DNA of 64,000 bases. Source: Spinacia oleracea. Its lineage: Eukaryota; Streptophyta; Magnoliopsida; Caryophyllales; Amaranthaceae. A program made the translations under genes and the position numbers. Under the pieces are notes generated by a model that worked only from the letters and a program-made list of their open reading frames with translations, did no database searches and was not told the origin of the DNA. The first letter of the stretch is position 1; the number at the start of each line of letters is the position of its first letter. The stretch covers positions 5,828,001 through 5,892,000 of the forward strand of contig NC_079490.1 in the NCBI RefSeq assembly GCF_020520425.1, written 5' to 3'. Positions 53,975 to 64,000 of this stretch are shown here, in pieces.

Positions 53975-54330
53975 GTTATGTTCGGCTTATTTTGACTTAT
54001 TTCAGGAAAAATAAGTTCAAAAAAAATAAGGGTTGACCAATTACAATTTATAACTAAAAATAAGTTTTAATAAGTTCAAATAAGTTTAGATAAATTCAAA
54101 TAAGATAAGTTCATGAAAAATAAGTGAAAATCAGGTGAATAAACGCATCCTAAGGCTATGTTCTGTTCGACTTACTTTGATTTAATTCGAACAAAATAAG
54201 TTCATTTAAGTTTAGATAAGTTCAGAAAATTTATTTTTTTTCCCATAAATTTTCACACACAAATAATTTTATTTCATACAACTTTTTTTTATTTAGATAA
54301 AATAAGCCAAAGGTGTAGAATCATCATCAA
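53975..54330. repeat. Repeat region rich in AAATAAGTTC, two related units
   Basis: Two units begin TATGTTCGGCTTATTTTGAC (about 53976) and TATGTTCTGTTCGACTTACT (about 54158); both contain several AATAAGTTCA motifs. Same vocabulary as 46975-47530. Ends not defined. Confidence 0.45.
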
Positions 54331-54399
54331 TGCAACACAAGCGTGTGTAGATGTTCATGCTTCCCAGTTAGAACAAAACAATAGTAACAGACTAACAGC

Positions 54400-56016
54400 T
54401 AGAGCTGGCAAAAGCTGACCCAAACCACCAACCCGACCCGAACCCAACCCGTTATTAAAGGATTGTGTCAAGATTTTTCAACCTGTTTAGTTAAACAGGT
54501 CGACCCAACCCAACCCGTTTATTAAATGGGTTGGGCAGGTTGAAAACCTCAACCCGAAAACAACCGGCCTAACCCGTTTAATTATTGGGTCATATGTCAA
54601 CGTACCCGCCAACTCGCTACCCCGCTTAACCCAACCCACAACCCATTTAAAAGTTTTTTTAAAAAATTACTGAACATCTTAAATTGTTTTTGGGATTTAT
54701 TTGTTTAGGCTTTAGACTTTAGGTAGTTTCATATATAAAGAAAAACCTAAAAATTCACTCTCAGTCTCTCATAATTCTCCTCTTAGTATCTTACTCTCTC
54801 ACTCAGTCACCGGCCACCGCTCTGCTCGTCGGTCTCCATTCAAGTATATCTTTTTAAAACTTCTACTTGATTTGTAGAGTAATAACTTACAGGGATTTTT
54901 GCTTAGTTATATTAGTGAAATTTGAATTTGTTTTCAACTTATGTTATACAAAACTCATGTGATTTAGAAAAAGGGGTAATTCATTTGTTATTCTGATTTT
55001 TTTTTACACAAATTATCATGAAAATGATGCCTTTCAATTTGGTAAAGAATTTGAAAGTGAGAGTGAGTTTATATTAATCTGTGCTTCTTTTAGGTCGTAC
55101 TAGATTGTTTTTGTTTTTACAATATTGTGCGTTTTGTTTAAAGTTAAGGCTAGATATTACAATATTGTGCGATTTTTTTTAAAAACTTTAGAGAACAAAG
55201 AGGACGGTTTTTTATAAAGTTAAAGCTAGATTTTTACGGGGTAGTTGGCCTATTTTTTTTAATTTTTTTTTGGAGTTTTTCCAATTCTCTTTAGTCTAAT
55301 GGAGTTTCAAATGGAGAGATATTTGAAATTGATAGGATTTAAAATATTGTTTTGTGTTTCTCGTGATCTATCGCCAATTTAAACTAAAATGTTGTAAATA
55401 AGAGTTTCTTACTTATGTTTGGTTTAATTTTACAGTAATGGAAGACTTTCAGAACTTTGTTGATTGTTCTGACGATGAAGTTCTAGAACTTTGTCGATTG
55501 TCATGGAGTTGAAGGTGGAAGAACAAGTTAATGCGGTTGTGAATATGGATGATACTCCACCCTCACCCATAACTCAAGATTCCAACCAAATTTGATGCTT
55601 AGATAGCATATTCAACTAGCTGAACAATTATTATTGTGTTGTGACGTATTTGAATTTAGTTTTATGTCGGATTTGGTTTGGTTATGTGTTAATTTAAACT
55701 TTAATTTCAGATTTGGTGATGTATAATATTAAGCCTTGTGACTTATGACAGGGCACTAATTAATGGCAAATATTTCCACTTTGCCAGTTTGAGATTTATT
55801 AAGCATATTGTCTTAAAATATTAGCAGGTTGTCTTAAAAAAATAGTAAATGGGTCAACATGTTGAAATCAGGTTGACCAGTTTATTTCCAGGTTGGGTTG
55901 GGTTGAAATTTTCAACCTGTTTACCTAAAAATGTTGGGTTCAGGTTGGAGAAATTTCAACCCGTTTATAAACAGGTCGACCTGATTTCGACCCAACCCGA
56001 CCCATTGCCAGCCCTA
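54400..56016. mobile_element. 1.6-kb hAT deletion derivative carrying relics of an internal gene
   Basis: Left TAGAGCTGGCAAAAGCTGA and right, reverse-complemented, TAGGGCTGGCAATGGGTCG. Flanking 8-mers CTAACAGC and CTAAGAAC match at 6 of 8. The subterminal zones are ACCCGACCCGA arrays. Inside is a promoter-like and leader-like stretch (ATATATAAAG near 54733, CT-rich leader to 54840), an intron-like region, and short frames such as MEDFQNFVDCSDDEVLELCR near 55438 that end quickly. This is what remains of an autonomous ancestor after loss of most of its transposase gene (inference); no conserved hAT domain is left. Confidence 0.7.
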
Positions 56017-56158
56017 CTAAGAACAATGCCAGACAACTTCAACTTTTTAGCAGTAAAGGTGATGAAACTGGGATAACACTTAAAAACTTGAATTAGTGAC
56101 ATGTGATATTTGAAAAACAATATTTTAGCTATTTTTTTAAAAAGGTTTTGCACGTCCA

Positions 56159-56475
56159 CGGTGTACAATAAAGTTATTGTACACCGGAATAACTTTTAAC
56201 CATTTTTTTGTATTTTGTCACTTTTATCCAGTTTTTTGTAACTTTTAATATATTTTTATTAACTTTTATTATGAAAAAAAGTTGATGGATAAATATTTTA
56301 AAAGGTTAATATAGTTACCTTTATACATTTTTAGTGATTTTGAATTTTCTTCTATTAAAATGAAAAAAAATTATCTCTGAAAAATAGATAACTTTGCATA
56401 TTGTTGGTGTACCTTTTAATTATTTTGAGTTAAGTTTTACTCCGGTATACAATATTTATATTAAATCACTTGTAA
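56159..56475. repeat. Dispersed AT-rich repeat with GTACAATA ends, copy 2
   Basis: Homologous to 43759-44040: GTGTACAATAAAG at the start, AAAAAAAGTTGATGGATAAA, TTTTAAAAGGTTAA, AAAAATAGATAACTTTGCAT, and GTATACAATATTTATA at the end. Confidence 0.6.
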
Positions 56476-56488
56476 CTAATATTTTGTA

Positions 56489-56774
56489 CTCCCTCTGTCC
56501 CATATTAGTTGTTACACTTTCTTTTTTCATCCGTCCTAGATTAGTTGTTACACTTCTAAATTAGGAATGACCCCACAATTATTATATTGTTTCTCTCTTC
56601 CCACTAAATTTTGTTTTGTCCCCACACCCTCTCTCATTCAATTAAAAAAAATACCCCACTAACTCCTATCACATCTACTTTTTCAATAAAATAACAATTG
56701 ATAACCAAACAACCACTTATCACCTAAAACTTTGTGCAAAGGTAAGTGTAACAACTAATCTGGGACGGAGGGAG
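56489..56774. mobile_element. Stowaway MITE
   Basis: TA-flanked; CTCCCTCTGTCCCATATTAG and its near complement CTAATCTGGGACGGAGGGAG. The pair AGTTGTTACACTT / AAGTGTAACAACT continues the TIR. Confidence 0.9.
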
Positions 56775-57400
56775 TATTTTTTTTGGTGAACTTTGGCAAG
56801 AATAGACAAAAGAAAGAAGGGAAAAAACGTCGATAATTCACGGAGCAAGTTTGATTTCGGATCAGAGAACTAGTGTGTGGCCCGGGCGATGTCCTGGTTG
56901 CTACTTTGAATAATTAAAATTCAAAATTCTTCTCCAGCTTAATATTTGACCAAAATACATTTATTCCATAAAAGTAAAAATATTCACTAATTAAGTTCAT
57001 AAACTACACACGTACACTACGCATTTATCATGCCAATTTTTTTTTTTCAATTAGATTATTTTACAATTTGTTTAATTTATTTTCTAATAGAACTAAGTGC
57101 TTCAAATTAGTAAACACCAAATTAGATATATGTAGGACATTTCTGTAATTTATGCTTATGAGACTTATAATATCATATTTAATTCATGGTTTTGCTAATG
57201 CTTTAATTGTTATTTTTATTCCAATATAATCCATAAAAATAGTAAAAGGTAACATAAAATTTAGTTATTTAGAATTCATATTATCATGTATCTATAAATT
57301 AATATGCATAGATAACTAATAATTAATGATTGATTAAGATTGTAATAAGAGGTCTTGATTGGCAAAATTTCTTCTTTCATGTCCCAAATTCCCAACTCAT
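56775..57400. other. AT-rich spacer upstream of a LINE insertion
   Basis: No gene or complete element recognised. Confidence 0.5.
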
Positions 57401-57415
57401 CAAAGGCAAAATAAA

Positions 57416-58083
57416 AAAATAAAAAAAATTTAGGCGGAGACATGGAATTTTGCAAAATAAAATAAAAAAATTCTTTCATTAAGCAAGGACTAGACCAACA
57501 TGGAATTTTGCAACAACAACGTATGCCTTTCTTAAGGGTTCTCCATCCTCCTGAAATGGATCCTGTCTTTCCTCCAGGGTTTTTCAGGGTAATCTTAGCA
57601 GGGGACGAAAACCAAGGACCGACTACCATAATTGTGATTGATGGATCTTGGCACAAGAGTACTAGGAATACATGTATGAGTTGGTTTTTGGATAACCAAC
57701 TTTTTCCGAGTCAAACAATTTTAGGCGGAGCAATGGCATGCTCTGCGGATTCAGCCCTTCACACAGAGGTTAGGGCCTGTCTTCTTAGCTTGCGATGGGC
57801 GTCACAGGCAGGGTTTGGAAGAATCACAATTCTTTCAGACTCCCAGCAACTGGTCGAATTGCTGAGATCGGCTAATGTGACTGACATTCAACTCATTTGG
57901 ACGCTGGACGAAATTAGGAGGATTGGCAAGACCTTTAACTGGTGTTGCATCAACAAGGTGGACCAAGAGCGTATTCAACGCGCGCACGAGCTGGCAAAGG
58001 CGGCATCTACTTTACTTTTGTCTTTTAGTAATTTTCCTTAGTTTGTTCCTATAAACTTATGTCAAAAAAAAAAAAAAAAAAGG
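57416..58083 (+). mobile_element. 5'-truncated LINE with RNase H (RVT_3) domain and poly-A tail
   Basis: A 15-bp target duplication CAAAGGCAAAATAAA is at 57401-57415 and 58084-58098, with an A18-class tail just before the right copy. The plus frame 57508-58041 encodes an RNase H-like domain with its acidic residues in IVIDGSWH, HTEVRACLLSL and ILSDSQQLVE, and the last helix IQRAHELAKAAS. This is the C-terminal part of a plant L1-type LINE ORF2; endonuclease and RT are absent. The insertion ends about 140 bp upstream of the SOQ1-like start codon, so it sits in that gene's promoter. Confidence 0.85.
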
Positions 58084-58224
58084 CAAAGGCAAAATAAATA
58101 TAAAAAAAAAAATAAAGGGCAATTTCGACCACAAAAAATCGATAAATTCTCAATTTTATCTTTTAATAATAAAATAAAAACCCACCTCCCCGCCACTCAA
58201 CCCACTATCACTAGAGGAAAGAGA

Positions 58225-61200
58225 ATGGCGCTGCAACTCACTTCACCTTCCTTCTCCCTCCCTTCCTCCTCATCCCTTTCTTCAACACCCAAATTCTCTC
58301 TTCTCCGATCAGTCTCCGCCGTCCGATTGCAGTCGAGAAGCGTCGGATTGTTCTCCCGGAAGATGACCAAAACGACACCGTTTGCCATGAAGGCGGAAGG
58401 AGGGGAAACGAAGGTTCTAGAAGAGGAAACAGGGAAAGAATGGGGGAAAGTTTCAGCGGTGTTGTTTGATATGGATGGTGTACTTTGCAATAGTGAAGAA
58501 CCTTCTAGAAGAGCTGGCGTCGATGTTTTTGCTGAAATGGGCGTTGATGTTACAGTCGATGATTTTGTCCCTTTTATGGGAACTGGTAATTTTATTACTC
58601 CTTATTCAATTGATTGTTTTAATGATTCATTTTGACTGATTTTTAATTGAATTTGATAATGTGGCTAGAATGGATGAAATTTTATTGGGTTGTTTTAATG
58701 TAATTTTCTGTAGTTTTGTTGTTTTTGGAGTTGCTAGCAGATTTGATGATCAATGATTCTTTTCAAGTTTTAGTGATCGAGTTTGATGAATTAAAAATTA
58801 ATATTCATGATTCCTTTCTCAAATATGCTGAATTTGATAATGTGGCTAGGGTAGTTCTTTGTTAATGAGATGAGAAAGAGTCAAAACTTGCTAACTTTGA
58901 CAATTAGTTTTTCAAATGATGTGTGGTGCAGACATACAGTACTGATTTATCAACACACTTTTGTTAGCTTAGCCGACAAATACACCCCCGTTCTGAAAAT
59001 ATGTCGGTTTTAAGGAGTGTCTTGCCAAGAGAAATTTAGGAGGAAGAGTATTTCCAAGAGAATTTGAACAATTACGAAGTATTGGAATCGATGCACTTAA
59101 GTTCTTAGTTAATGATTTTAGTTATAAGAGTAAGAAAACACCTCATCACCCTCCTACCTAAAATGTTGTGCAGATGCTAAAGTGACAGTTATTTAGGAAC
59201 GGGAGGAGTAGTCATGTATACTATCTCAAGATGACCGGAAAGTATTTTATATTTTCTATACTAGTAAAGTAGTAATGGTTTATGATGGGATATTATATTT
59301 TAGGGTACTGAATGTAAAGGCGTGCCTGAGGCGATTGGAGCTGACGCCTTTTTTGCTTTCGGCGAGGCGATTTCAAGGAGGCGCACCTTAAGGCGCACTA
59401 AGATGTACCCCCTGAGACGCAAGTCACGCAAACCAGTTTTCACAATTATTTTTGCTTGTTTATTAGGTGTGCCTCAGTGCCTCACTTCAATGAGGCGCAC
59501 CGAGGCGCAAGGAATCACATATCGCCTAGGTGCACCTTGAGCCTTTTTATGCACTGGTACTGATATATACGGAGTTGATGAACATTTAATACATTTCCTA
59601 ATTTGGAATTAATTTAGGAATTTACGACAAAATCACTCGTTGATCGATATAATTGATGTTTGATTTAGCTTAATATTTCATTTTCAACTCCTTATTTATA
59701 TCCCCTTAGGATTGTATATATCAATTCCCTATATTATACTCTTACTTAAATTAAGTGATAGGGAAATGATAGAATAACACCACTATTTGTGATTATCGTC
59801 ATCATCATACAATTCATATCCTTAATGATGAGAGCTTGCAAGTTGAGACAATATAACAACTAATTCCGGACAGAGTATTGCATTAGCATAATGTTGCATT
59901 TAGTTGAAGAAAACTTGTGGTAACATCAGTGTTTGGTCTGTCTAAAGATTTGGTTTTTCTAATCCTGAGATATACTATGTATGTCTTAAGTCTCCAACTT
60001 CTGGTTTTGGTTTGCAGAACTTTCCTTCATATTCTTTTTTGCAGGTCAAGTTAGATTAATATGTTCTGATATCTTTAGTCTTGTTTTCAGAAATAATGTC
60101 GTGAAATTTATCCTAGTTGCAACATATTGCTTCTTCTGTAAAGTGCGTGCTGTATATTTCATTTCTATTCTGTATTTGACCTGGATGTGTAAATCAGGGG
60201 AAGCAAACTTCTTGGGAGGTGTTGCATCAGTTAAAGGTGTTAAGGGATTTGATACCAATGCTGCCAAAAAAAGGTTCTTTGAAATTTATCTTGAAAAGGT
60301 GATCAAACTTCTGGTTTACTCGTTAATATCTGCATCTTAGAAGTTGGGCAGTTTGCTGCTATTTTTAGTCTTCTCAAAGCTGTCAAGACTTGTCACTAGA
60401 TCTTAACACATCCTATCTTTTTTAGTACGCAAAGCCAAATTCTGGAATTGGATTCCCAGGGGCTCTCGAACTCATTACTCAGGTCCGGTTCTCTTATAAT
60501 ACATGAAACAAAAAATCTTCATAGATTTACTGCAGATTGCTAAAAAATTCTATGAAACAGTGCAAAGCTAAGGGCCTCAAAGTTGCTGTTGCATCCAGTG
60601 CTGATCGCATCAAAGTGGATGCAAATCTAGCTGCTGCAGGGTTGCCACTTGAACTGTAAGATGAATGAATTTCTGAAGTACTTTTATGCTTTGTTTTTCA
60701 TTTGTTGCTGATGCTGAAAAGATCGAAATGAATTTTCGTATTCGGTTCTTATGAATAATATTTTATTTTTTTATGTACTTAGCTCACTAGGTATCTCAAA
60801 GAATTCCATTCAATTTTTTTTTTTTTTGGATATACCGCAAAATAGGTTGTAAGGCTTTGCTAAGAAGGTGAATTTTTTGGAGTCGGGGAAGTGAATTTTC
60901 TCTAGGAAGGTTTGAAATATTTGATAGTGATGTTAAAGCAATTCTACATTTGACTAGAATTTGATCAAACTTTTTAAATGAACTTGGTCCTTCTTCACAG
61001 GGTACTCATGTAGTCATGTGTATTATATGTTCTATATCAGGTTTGATGCTATTGTGTCAGCAGATGCGTTTGAGAATCTGAAGCCTGCTCCTGATATTTT
61101 TTTATCTGCATCAAACATACTTAATGTGATACCAAGCGAGGTATTCAATTCTTCTAATTTGTTTCTGCTTTGATTCCGAAAAATTTACCTTTGCTATTCT

Positions 61201-64000
61201 AGGAAGGGACTGGTATCAGGGAAAAAAATATATATTCTATGTTCTCTACTGATAAGTGTTTCTGATCTATGCTTAATTACATTTCATCCGTATGAAACTA
61301 TGAAAGATGTATTCAATAATTTGATTTCCATTGATCATACCAAAAGAAAATGAAAGGAAGTTATTATTGATTGTCCTTTGCGGCTTTGCTATTGTTTCCC
61401 TGTTCCCTTTGTCTCTGTAATTAGGTGGTCTCTTGAATTTGTCATTTGATATTTTGGTCCACCTTATTTTTTTCTGGACGGTCGAGTGAATATTTAGCAA
61501 AGGGGATTTTTTGAAGTTTCGGAGTTTTTAGCCTTGTCCCAAATTTCTGGTTGTTCAATCATGTCATGCGTGGCCTAATCTGTTTATGGTTTCCATGTCT
61601 GTTTGTAGTGCATTGTAATTGAAGATGCACTTGCGGGATTACAAGCTGCGAACGCTGCCAAAATGAGGTTAGTATATATGTTTTGGTTTTATACTTTCTT
61701 ATTCTGGAAATGTCTTGTATTCAGGTTGGTTTGTGATTAGAATCTTGGGTATTATAAGTTGAGCAATGATATTCTTCATTATGAACTTAACTCCATCTCT
61801 CACTTCAATTTCAATTTACTCTTGTAATTTCTTTTGTCTCAATATTCCTCTGTTTTGATGGGATACCTTGACAATTGCAGATGTATAGTTGTGACCACTA
61901 CATTGTCTGAAGAAGCACTTGCAACTGAAGCTCCATCACTTATCAGGAAGGATATTGGGAACATTACTCTTGATGATATTATCAGTGGTGGATCTAGCCT
62001 CCGCAGTATGTAGGTCCAGGAGTGATTTAGTGTGCTGTTAAGTGTAGACATTTGAAGCTGAATTTCATTTGTCATCCATTTGGTGGTCTCATCTGTCAAT
62101 GGGTTAAGCCATGACCGCTTGAAATAATTTAGTAGTTTTATAGATTTTACATGGAAACCTTCATGTTTCAACTTTCAACATTAAATGGAGTTTAGTAGAG
62201 AAGTCTATTGTTAAGAAGTGACTATATATTCCATGTAAGCTTTTTCCAATATTGATTGGATAATTTTTCTCGAAAATATCTGATGAACACATCACATTGC
62301 AGATGAGAGGTTGCAGGCATCTCAATCTGAGGGAGAAGTGGGGAATTCCTTCTCATCTGGAGGGTAAGAGAGGTCTTGGTCTCAGATACTTCAAATAAAA
62401 TTATTCCTTTTTCGTGTTATTCATATACAATATCTCACGATAGGGAAGTGGATCCAGTGGTTGAGGCCTTGAGTAGGGCGGGGTTGGGGCTCTTGAGTAG
62501 TTGGCGTTTTTCTTATGAAACAAGGGTTGTGCCTCCACTTAGGGCTTAATATTTATAACTCCCTCTATCCTAAAATTAAATTTTCTTCCTATTACGGGGT
62601 GGCTCGAAATTTGTCGACTGAAGTTACTGATAAACTGTACACACTCCTTAAGTTGTACTTTGGTAATAAATGAGTTCTCTTTTGATAAATAAAATCCTGG
62701 TCAGCTACATTTAATTGGAACTCATCTATAGTAAGGCAGACATTTGGAAGCTAATTCCATGTGAATTGATTTATTTATGTCTCTCTTTAAAAGTTTGTTT
62801 TATCCAAAAGGTATCGAAGTGTTTTTCGGATGGAGCCAGTATTATTTTCCTTTAGTAGTTTTACATTGCAATCCGGATTTTGGAACTTGGACATCTTATA
62901 CTGCTTTCTCCAACCTATTCTTGTGCATACCCTACTGTTTCATGAGAAGCTTCAGATAAATCGAAATATTTGTTTTATGGCACCACATCTGCTTATTCCC
63001 CTCATCGTTTAGGTCCTCTTATTTTGTTCTTCCCTAAAGGATATTGGAAAGAGAATCAATGGGAGGGGGTCTTTGTTTCATTACAAATTTGTTAATGACT
63101 GACTAATTTTTTTTAATTTTTTTTTTTAATGTATTGAATTGATGTCTTAAAATTTTTCTCAGGGTTCATGGATAAAAAATTAAAAAAAAGGGGAAGAAAG
63201 CTCTTCATTATGATGTCATATTTAGTGTTGGAGGGGGGAAATTTAACGTGACAAAATTGTTTATGGTAAAATACCGCAAATGTAATTGAACTAAATCTTT
63301 GTAGATTGTGAAACTAATTTATGGACAGGTTGCAGGCTTCAAGGAGAAATATTCTCAGATATGGGAGTTTAGGGATTTCTGTATCTTGCCTCATATTTGC
63401 CATCTCAAACTGGAAGGTACAGTCTTGACGTGAAAGAGCTAAAAAACTGATATCTTGAGGTTGATGTGTTGGTTGAATCTTGCTGTGAATTGATTGTCCA
63501 AATTTTGTACATGTTGGGTAAACTTTTATCCGTTGTCATCGTTACTTTATTCTAATTTGTATGTCTATGGAAGCTGTTGTGATCTTGCAGGCAATGCAAT
63601 ATACATCACCAAAAGCTCTTTGGAATCTAGCATTTGGATTGAACAACCCCAGTCTTGGATCCAATGAAGGTGATACTTCTCAGTTAAATTTGCTTTCTTA
63701 TTAATAGTGACCCCCTTCAGGCATTTGCTGTGTTTTTGTCTCTTAAAACAAGGTGTCTTTTGCCTAATTAAAAAGGAATACTAGGCTCACAAATGGTAAA
63801 TTGAAGCTCAAACTAAGTAACTAAACAATGAGAAAGTTGGGAACAGGGCCCACTAATCCCACTACTCTAACTGAAATGTGATTGACAAGTAACTAGAGTA
63901 GTTGCTAGTTTTCTGCTCCTATAAATAAATTAGTCACTAAAAACCTAAACTAATCCCACTAACAGAATAAACAAATCCCATTAACATCATAGAGACATAA
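58225..64000 (+). CDS. SOQ1: SOQ1-like (SUPPRESSOR OF QUENCHING 1) chloroplast protein, 5' half
   Basis: Ten exons are visible: 58225-58585, 60198-60298, 60426-60482, 60561-60655, 61041-61140, 61609-61667, 61881-62005, 62303-62363, 63329-63416, 63591-63669; all GT-AG and in phase, 375 residues so far, continuing past the window. Residues 1-55 are a Ser/Arg-rich chloroplast transit peptide. The HAD phosphatase-like domain follows: motif I LFDMDGVLCNSEE, motif II VAVASSAD, motif III Lys in FENLKPAPDIF, motif IV VIEDALAGLQAA. RYGSLGISVSCLIFAISNWK is the thylakoid-membrane helix, followed by MQYTSPKALWNLAFG as in Arabidopsis SOQ1 (from memory). In the known protein the HAD part is stromal, and lumenal thioredoxin-like and NHL propeller domains prevent a slowly reversible antenna quenching (qH). 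Those domains should follow beyond 64000. Intron 1 (1.6 kb) holds a Stowaway and another repeat. Confidence 0.9.
58983..59208. mobile_element. Diverged Stowaway MITE in intron 1 of the SOQ1-like gene
   Basis: TA-flanked; left CACCCCCGTTCTGAAAATAT and right, reverse-complemented, CTCCTCCCGTTCCTAAATAA. Confidence 0.6.
59311..59551. repeat. GGCGCACC-rich TIR-like repeat in intron 1 of the SOQ1-like gene
   Basis: Starts TAAAGGCGTGCCTGAGGCG and ends with GGTGCACCTTGAGCC before TTTTTA. The interior alternates GAGGCGCACC and GTGCCTC motifs that can fold on each other. Flanking duplication not evident; probably a hAT-type MITE. Confidence 0.4.

Noticed and set aside
62440-62560. Possible tRNA-derived SINE in an intron of the SOQ1-like gene
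   Set aside because: GGATCCAGTGGTTGAGGCC hints at an A box, but there is no B box, tail or target duplication.
1-64000. tRNA, rRNA, microRNA or riboswitch genes
   Set aside because: No cloverleaf with intact A and B boxes outside the SINE and no rRNA-like segment were seen; small structured RNAs cannot be excluded by eye.

Overview
This is a plant nuclear window, almost certainly from a dicot. Supporting signs are GT-AG introns, AT-rich spacers, a chloroplast-targeted SOQ1-type gene, a plant LRR receptor kinase, plant-type pectin methylesterases, and TA-flanked Stowaway MITEs beginning CTCCCTCCGT. The three pectinesterases resemble the allergen-type enzymes I associate with chenopods, so Caryophyllales/Amaranthaceae (spinach or a relative) is my guess; that is inference.

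Layout. 1-1.8 kb: first exon of an unidentified minus-strand gene with a transit-peptide-like N-terminus. 4.4-4.9 kb: small GCK-domain gene (plus). 6.4-8.8 kb: NAA38/LSMD1-like Sm-fold gene (minus) with a long 5' leader intron. 9-13.1 kb: repeat-rich spacer holding a SINE, Stowaway MITEs and a nested stack of TIR elements and a Helitron. 13.2-16.5 kb: intronless LRR receptor-like kinase of the At4g36180/MUSTACHES type. Its 3' flank (16.6-17.06 and 32.1-32.7 kb) is an inverted duplicate of the 0.35-1.6 kb region. That copy was split by a 15,039-bp Ty3/gypsy (Tat lineage) LTR retrotransposon at 17065-32103. The retrotransposon has identical-looking 794-bp LTRs, a GCAGT target duplication, one long gag-pol frame, and a large antisense gene with a plant mobile domain (PMD).

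33.1-36.7 kb: Helitron, hAT fragment, and a 2.7-kb non-autonomous LTR element that carries a receptor-kinase gene scrap. 37.9-50.9 kb: a tandem cluster of three five-exon pectin methylesterase genes (A, B, C), all on the minus strand, with introns and spacers loaded with hAT, CACTA, Stowaway and LINE insertions. 51-57.4 kb: hAT elements (one 1.6 kb with relics of an internal gene), a CACTA end, and one orphan signal-peptide exon. 57.4-58.08 kb: 5'-truncated LINE. 58.2 kb to the window end: 5' half of a SOQ1-like gene (transit peptide, stromal HAD phosphatase domain, first membrane helix); its lumenal part lies beyond the window.

Host genes are ordinary housekeeping, cell-wall and photosynthesis genes and do not form an obvious joint pathway, apart from the pectinesterase cluster. 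The most unusual signals are the antisense PMD gene in a very young retrotransposon, the bZIP-site-like TGACGTCA array in its LTRs, a Stowaway MITE sitting in the splice donor of pectinesterase A, and the inverted duplication next to the receptor kinase.
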